From Paraburkholderia tropica (GTDB taxonomy: Bacteria > Pseudomonadota > Gammaproteobacteria > Burkholderiales > Burkholderiaceae), in the NCBI RefSeq assembly GCF_900109265.1, contig NZ_FNZM01000022.1, forward strand, positions 95,693 through 159,692: a stretch of 64,000 nt of DNA, read 5' to 3'. Both the position numbers and the translations under genes were made by a program. Below are positions 61,188-64,000 of the stretch, piece after piece; position 1 is the stretch's first letter; each line of letters begins with the position of its first letter. Below the pieces are notes generated by a model that saw only the letters and a list, made by a program, of their open reading frames with translations, was not told the origin of the DNA and searched no databases.

Positions 61188-61553
61188 TTACGCGATAGCC
61201 GCTGGCGACGCTTGCCACGCCGCCAGCACCTTCTGCCCCACGGCCGCGAAGATGTCGATGGCCGGCAGCAATTCGCGCCCGAGATCGGTCAGCACGTATT
61301 CGGCCGACGGCGGCGAACTGTCGAGCTTGTGTTTCGCGACGAGCCCGCGCGTCTCCAGTTCGCGCAGACGCACGCTGAGCACGCGCGCCGAAATGCCCGG
61401 CAAATCGCGGCGCAATTCGCCGAACCGGCGCGCCTGGTCGCGCAACTGCCAGATCACGTTCAATGCCCATGCGCCGCGCAAAAAACCCAGCGCGTCGGTC
61501 ACCTGACACGCGGGCGGCGCGGGTGCCCTGTTCTTGCGGACCGCCAAACCCAT
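61188..61553 (-). CDS. HxlR-family transcriptional regulator
   Basis: 121 aa from the ATG at 61553. The winged-helix core is LRGAWALNVIWQL, RRFGELRRDLPGISARVLSVRLRELE and YVLTDLGREL, with the family cysteine (PACQVTDAL) before the first helix that may sense redox or aldehyde stress. It is divergent from the glutathione S-transferase gene with 141 bases between, so GST is its probable target. It converges on the ATPase gene. Confidence 0.9.
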   Translation of the reverse strand: MGLAVRKNRAPAPPACQVTDALGFLRGAWALNVIWQLRDQARRFGELRRDLPGISARVLSVRLRELETRGLVAKHKLDSSPPSAEYVLTDLGRELLPAIDIFAAVGQKVLAAWQASPAAIA

Positions 61554-61694
61554 CGTCGATCGTCCTCGTCAAACGGTAACTGCGGAGTAACCGGATTATA
61601 TCGGCGCACTTGCCACATCGCCGCGCCGTGCCGCTACCATGCGTAGCGCGGACCGTGTGGCCCGCGACCGTTTTCACTCCAGTCAGGAACCGAC

Positions 61695-62306
61695 ATGAAG
61701 CTCTATTACTCGCCGGGTGCGTGCTCGCTTGCCGCCCATATCGTCGCGCGCGAATGCGGCATTCCCATCGCACTCGAAAAAGTCGACCTGGCGACGAAAC
61801 GCACGCAAAGCGGCGTCGACTTCTTCAGCATCAATCCGAAGGGCAACGTGCCCACACTCGAACTCGACGACGGGACGATCCTGACCGAAGGCCCCGCCAT
61901 CCTCCAGTTTCTCGCGGACAGTGCGCCCGAAGCCGAACTCGCGCCGGCCCATGAATCGATGGCGCGCTACCGCTTGCAGGAGTGGCTCGCGTTCATCAAT
62001 TCCGATGTGCACAAGAGTTATTCGCCGCTGTTCAATCCGGCGACGCCCGCCGAGGTTCGCGCGGAACGGCAAGCCGCGCTCGGCAAATATTATGCGTGGC
62101 TCGAAGAGATCCTGACGCCGCAGGCCTGGCTGCTCGGCAATCACTTCTCGGCCGCCGACGCCTATCTGTTCACGGTGACGAACTGGGCGCCGCACGTCGG
62201 CGTCGATCTTTCGCATCTGCCCGCGCTCACGGCGTTTCAGCAGCGCGTCGCAAGCCGGCCGCACGTTCGCGCCGCGCTCGTCGCCGAAGGTCTCGTGGGC
62301 GGGTGA
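61695..62306 (+). CDS. Glutathione S-transferase (beta class, GstA-like)
   Basis: 203 aa from the ATG at 61695. The N-terminus MKLYYSPGACSLAAHIVARE with Cys10 is the beta-class signature. NPKGNVPTLELDDGTILTEGPAILQFLAD split at 55-85 forms the glutathione site. The helical C-terminal domain is complete (AWLLGNHFSAADAYLFTVTNW). It conjugates or reduces electrophiles with glutathione. The divergent HxlR gene is its likely regulator. Confidence 0.92.
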   Translation: MKLYYSPGACSLAAHIVARECGIPIALEKVDLATKRTQSGVDFFSINPKGNVPTLELDDGTILTEGPAILQFLADSAPEAELAPAHESMARYRLQEWLAFINSDVHKSYSPLFNPATPAEVRAERQAALGKYYAWLEEILTPQAWLLGNHFSAADAYLFTVTNWAPHVGVDLSHLPALTAFQQRVASRPHVRAALVAEGLVGG

Positions 62307-62309
62307 GTA

Positions 62310-62460
62310 CGCTGCACGCGGCACGCCGTGCGTTCGCACCCGCCGCCGCACCACGTAGTGATGCACCGGCAAGCCGACCGTCGCACGAAACAGCGCCTTG
62401 AAATGCGGCGTGCTGAGTTCCGCCAGCGCTTCGAGTTCCGCGATCAACGCCCAGGCGAGA
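62310..62460 (-). pseudogene. Relic of an AraC-family regulator (HTH fragment)
   Basis: The minus strand encodes LAELSTPHFKALFRATVGLP followed by VHHYVVRRRV, an AraC-type HTH segment. It has no N-terminal sensor domain upstream and no family-like sequence after the RRRV. The fragment is about 50 codons long and begins next to a second relic on the other strand. It is not a functional regulator. Confidence 0.6.
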
Positions 62461-62464
62461 TGCG

Positions 62465-62690
62465 GCAGACGCGCGTACGCGACATCGCCGCGCGCGAGTT
62501 GCCGCGCGAGCCATGGACGCCCGCGCTAAAGCTCGCCGGACTCAGCGACGCGCACGCGCGTCTGATCACCGATCTCTACGACGTGCACAACGCGGGGAAA
62601 ATCGACGTGGAATTCGGTCAGCCCGAGCGGCGCTCCGGCACGACCGAGTTGATGGAAGTGTTCGCGCCACTCGTCGCGAAGCTGCGCGGG
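62465..62690 (+). pseudogene. Relic of the 3' end of an NmrA-like NAD(P)-binding protein gene
   Basis: The plus strand reads LKLAGLSDAHARLITDLYDV, HNAGKIDVEFGQPERRSGTT and ELMEVFAPLVAKL, which resembles the C-terminus of NmrA/atypical short-chain dehydrogenase proteins. No Rossmann N-terminus precedes it, and the frame runs on without the expected stop. The join with the AraC relic at about 62465 looks like a deletion point. The family assignment is tentative. Confidence 0.5.
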
Positions 62691-62766
62691 GCGCGGCGGT
62701 TGCATCAGGATAAAAGCGTCAGGCAGAAAGCGCCGGGCTCGACGCCCGACGCCGCGCGCGCTGATT

Positions 62767-63642
62767 TCACGCGCCCTGCTGCGCCACCGCCGCGGCCAGC
62801 GCGAGCAGTTGCTGCGCGCGCAGGATCACGGGGCGGTCGACCATCTTGCCGTCGACGGTAATCGCGCCCGCCTGCGCCTCGCGCGCAGCTTGCGCCACGC
62901 GTGCGGCCCACGCGAGTTCCGCTTCGCTCGGGCGATAGCAGCGGTGCACGGCGTCGATCTGCTTCGGATGAATGCAGAGCTTGGCGCCGAAGCCGAGCCG
63001 CTTGCCGTTGAGCGCGTCGGCTTCGATGCGCGCGAGATCCTGAATGTCGGGCGTCACGCCATCGACCGGCGCGTCGATGCCCGCCACGCGCGAGATCAGC
63101 GCCAGTTGCGAGCGATAGTGATTGAGCGGCTCGCCGTCGTCGGGCATGCCCATTTCGGCGATGAAGTCGAGCGTGCCGAACATCAGCCGCTTCACGAACG
63201 GCGCGCGCGCGACGTCCATCGCGTTCCACATGCCGAGCGCGCTTTCGATCAGCGGAAACACCGGCACGCGGCGACGCGCGAGCGCGACAGTCGCGCTTAC
63301 GTCGGTGCCGTGTTCGGCTTTCGGCAGCACGATGCCCGCGACGCCGTCGAGCGCGCCAAGTTTCGCATCGGCCTCGAACCACGGCGTGGCGCGGCCATTG
63401 ATGCGCACCAGCACGGGATGGCGGCGCGAGACCCAGTTCGCGATGTTCTCGCGCGCCGCGTCCTTCGCGGCGGGCTCGACTGCATCTTCGAGGTCGATGA
63501 TGACCGCGTCCGCGCCGCTCTCGAGCGCGCGTTCGAAACGCTCGGGGCGGCTGCCCGGCACGAACAGGAACGATTGCGGCGAGAACGCGGCTTTGGCGGC
63601 GTCGTCGCGGACGGGCGTCGCGGTGTTGGGCTCAAAGTGCAT
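62767..63642 (-). CDS. CitE-like lyase (HpcH/HpaI aldolase/citrate lyase beta family)
   Basis: 291 aa from the ATG at 63642; a TTG two codons earlier is less likely. Family motifs are SFLFVPGSRPERFERAL, DAVIIDLEDAV (metal-binding region), LVRINGRATPWFEAD, VFPLIESALGMWNA and GAKLCIHPKQIDAV. Such proteins cleave or form acyl-CoA thioesters such as malyl- or citramalyl-CoA. Its start overlaps the etfA stop by 11 bases, so it belongs to the electron-transfer flavoprotein transcript. Confidence 0.9.
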   Translation of the reverse strand: MHFEPNTATPVRDDAAKAAFSPQSFLFVPGSRPERFERALESGADAVIIDLEDAVEPAAKDAARENIANWVSRRHPVLVRINGRATPWFEADAKLGALDGVAGIVLPKAEHGTDVSATVALARRRVPVFPLIESALGMWNAMDVARAPFVKRLMFGTLDFIAEMGMPDDGEPLNHYRSQLALISRVAGIDAPVDGVTPDIQDLARIEADALNGKRLGFGAKLCIHPKQIDAVHRCYRPSEAELAWAARVAQAAREAQAGAITVDGKMVDRPVILRAQQLLALAAAVAQQGA

Positions 63643-64000
63643 CGGCAAGCTCCGGCACGGCCGTGAACAGATCGCCGACGAGACCGTAGTCGGCTACGGT
63701 GAAAATCGGCGCTTCCTCGTCCTTGTTGATTGCGACGATCACCTTCGAATCTTTCATGCCCGCGAGATGTTGAATCGCGCCTGAAATGCCGATGGCGACG
63801 TAAAGCTGCGGCGCGACAATCTTGCCGGTTTGACCGACCTGATAATCGTTCGGCACGTAGCCCGCATCGACGGCTGCGCGCGATGCGCCGAGTGCCGCGT
63901 TGAGTTTGTCGGCGAGCGGTTCGAGTACCTTCGTGTAGTTTTCGCCGCTGCCCAGACCGCGTCCGCCTGACACGATAATCTTTGCGCTGGTGAGTTCGGG
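63632..64000 (-). CDS. etfA: Electron transfer flavoprotein alpha subunit, C-terminal part (runs off the window)
   Basis: The last 122 codons are visible, in frame to base 64000. SGGRGLGSGENY is the FAD-domain start, followed by LGASRAAVDAGYVPNDYQVGQ, GKIVAPQLYVAIGISGAIQH and VIVAINKDEEAPIF, all diagnostic of EtfA. With EtfB it carries electrons from acyl-CoA dehydrogenases to the quinone pool. The CitE-like gene overlaps its end. The N-terminus lies beyond the window. Confidence 0.95.
   Translation of the reverse strand, partial: PELTSAKIIVSGGRGLGSGENYTKVLEPLADKLNAALGASRAAVDAGYVPNDYQVGQTGKIVAPQLYVAIGISGAIQHLAGMKDSKVIVAINKDEEAPIFTVADYGLVGDLFTAVPELADAL

Overview
The window is GC-rich (roughly two thirds G+C) chromosomal DNA of a betaproteobacterium, most likely a Burkholderiaceae of the Paraburkholderia/Caballeronia type. 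The pointers are FixJ-type regulators beside a kinase-ATPase-histidine kinase polyprotein, a DUF4148 protein, a Burkholderia-like VgrG/phospholipase D cassette, an frmR-frmA pair, and the codon usage. No rRNA, tRNA, CRISPR array or insertion sequence was seen. The species cannot be fixed from sequence reading alone.

Layout. (1) 1-18.3 kb is dominated by regulation and stress. A minus-strand set comprises a cupin XRE regulator, two FixJ-type response regulators and the start of a large sensor kinase whose N-terminal kinase domain lacks its catalytic residues. After it come a stand-alone receiver, a BON protein, Ohr peroxidase, an ECF sigma/anti-sigma pair, AraC with an aldehyde dehydrogenase, a universal stress protein, a histidine kinase, a third FixJ-type regulator, an epoxide hydrolase, two OmpR-type regulators, a quinone oxidoreductase and a LysR regulator. 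(2) 18.4-22.1 kb carries a ketopantoate reductase-like protein, a cytochrome P450, a cytochrome P460-like protein and a periplasmic molybdopterin-oxidoreductase-fold protein. (3) 22.1-33.0 kb is a type VI secretion cassette: VgrG, a phospholipase D effector and five tandem paralogous immunity genes. Between immunity genes 4 and 5 lie a relic of another phospholipase D 3' end and a broken second copy of the 3' end of the flanking oxidoreductase gene. (4) 33.2-34.8 kb is frmR-frmA (formaldehyde detoxification) with tandem operators. (5) 35.1-36.3 kb holds a secreted lipoprotein, a small exported protein and a lytic transglycosylase. (6) 36.4-50.6 kb is a catabolic cluster: flavin monooxygenase, two NCS1 permeases, an M20 deacylase, RidA, GMC oxidoreductase, PuuC-like aldehyde dehydrogenase, DUF1028, class III aminotransferase, acetylpolyamine amidohydrolase-like protein and a LysR regulator. 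Matching LysR-type operators lie in three of its promoter regions. (7) 50.7-64 kb holds YceH, an alpha/beta hydrolase, DUF4148, a TonB receptor under a cobalamin riboswitch, LysR/MmsA, a P-type ATPase, HxlR/GST, relics of two genes, a CitE-like lyase and the end of etfA.

How it works together. The T6SS block reads as a history of effector replacement in which old immunity genes were kept. The 36-50 kb block reads as one LysR regulon for uptake and stepwise deacylation, transamination and oxidation of an amine, probably an acylated di- or polyamine. MmsA at 56.6 kb could take a malonate-semialdehyde product. A separate palindrome, ATACG-N2-CGTAT, recurs in three promoter regions in the first 22 kb and may mark another small regulon.
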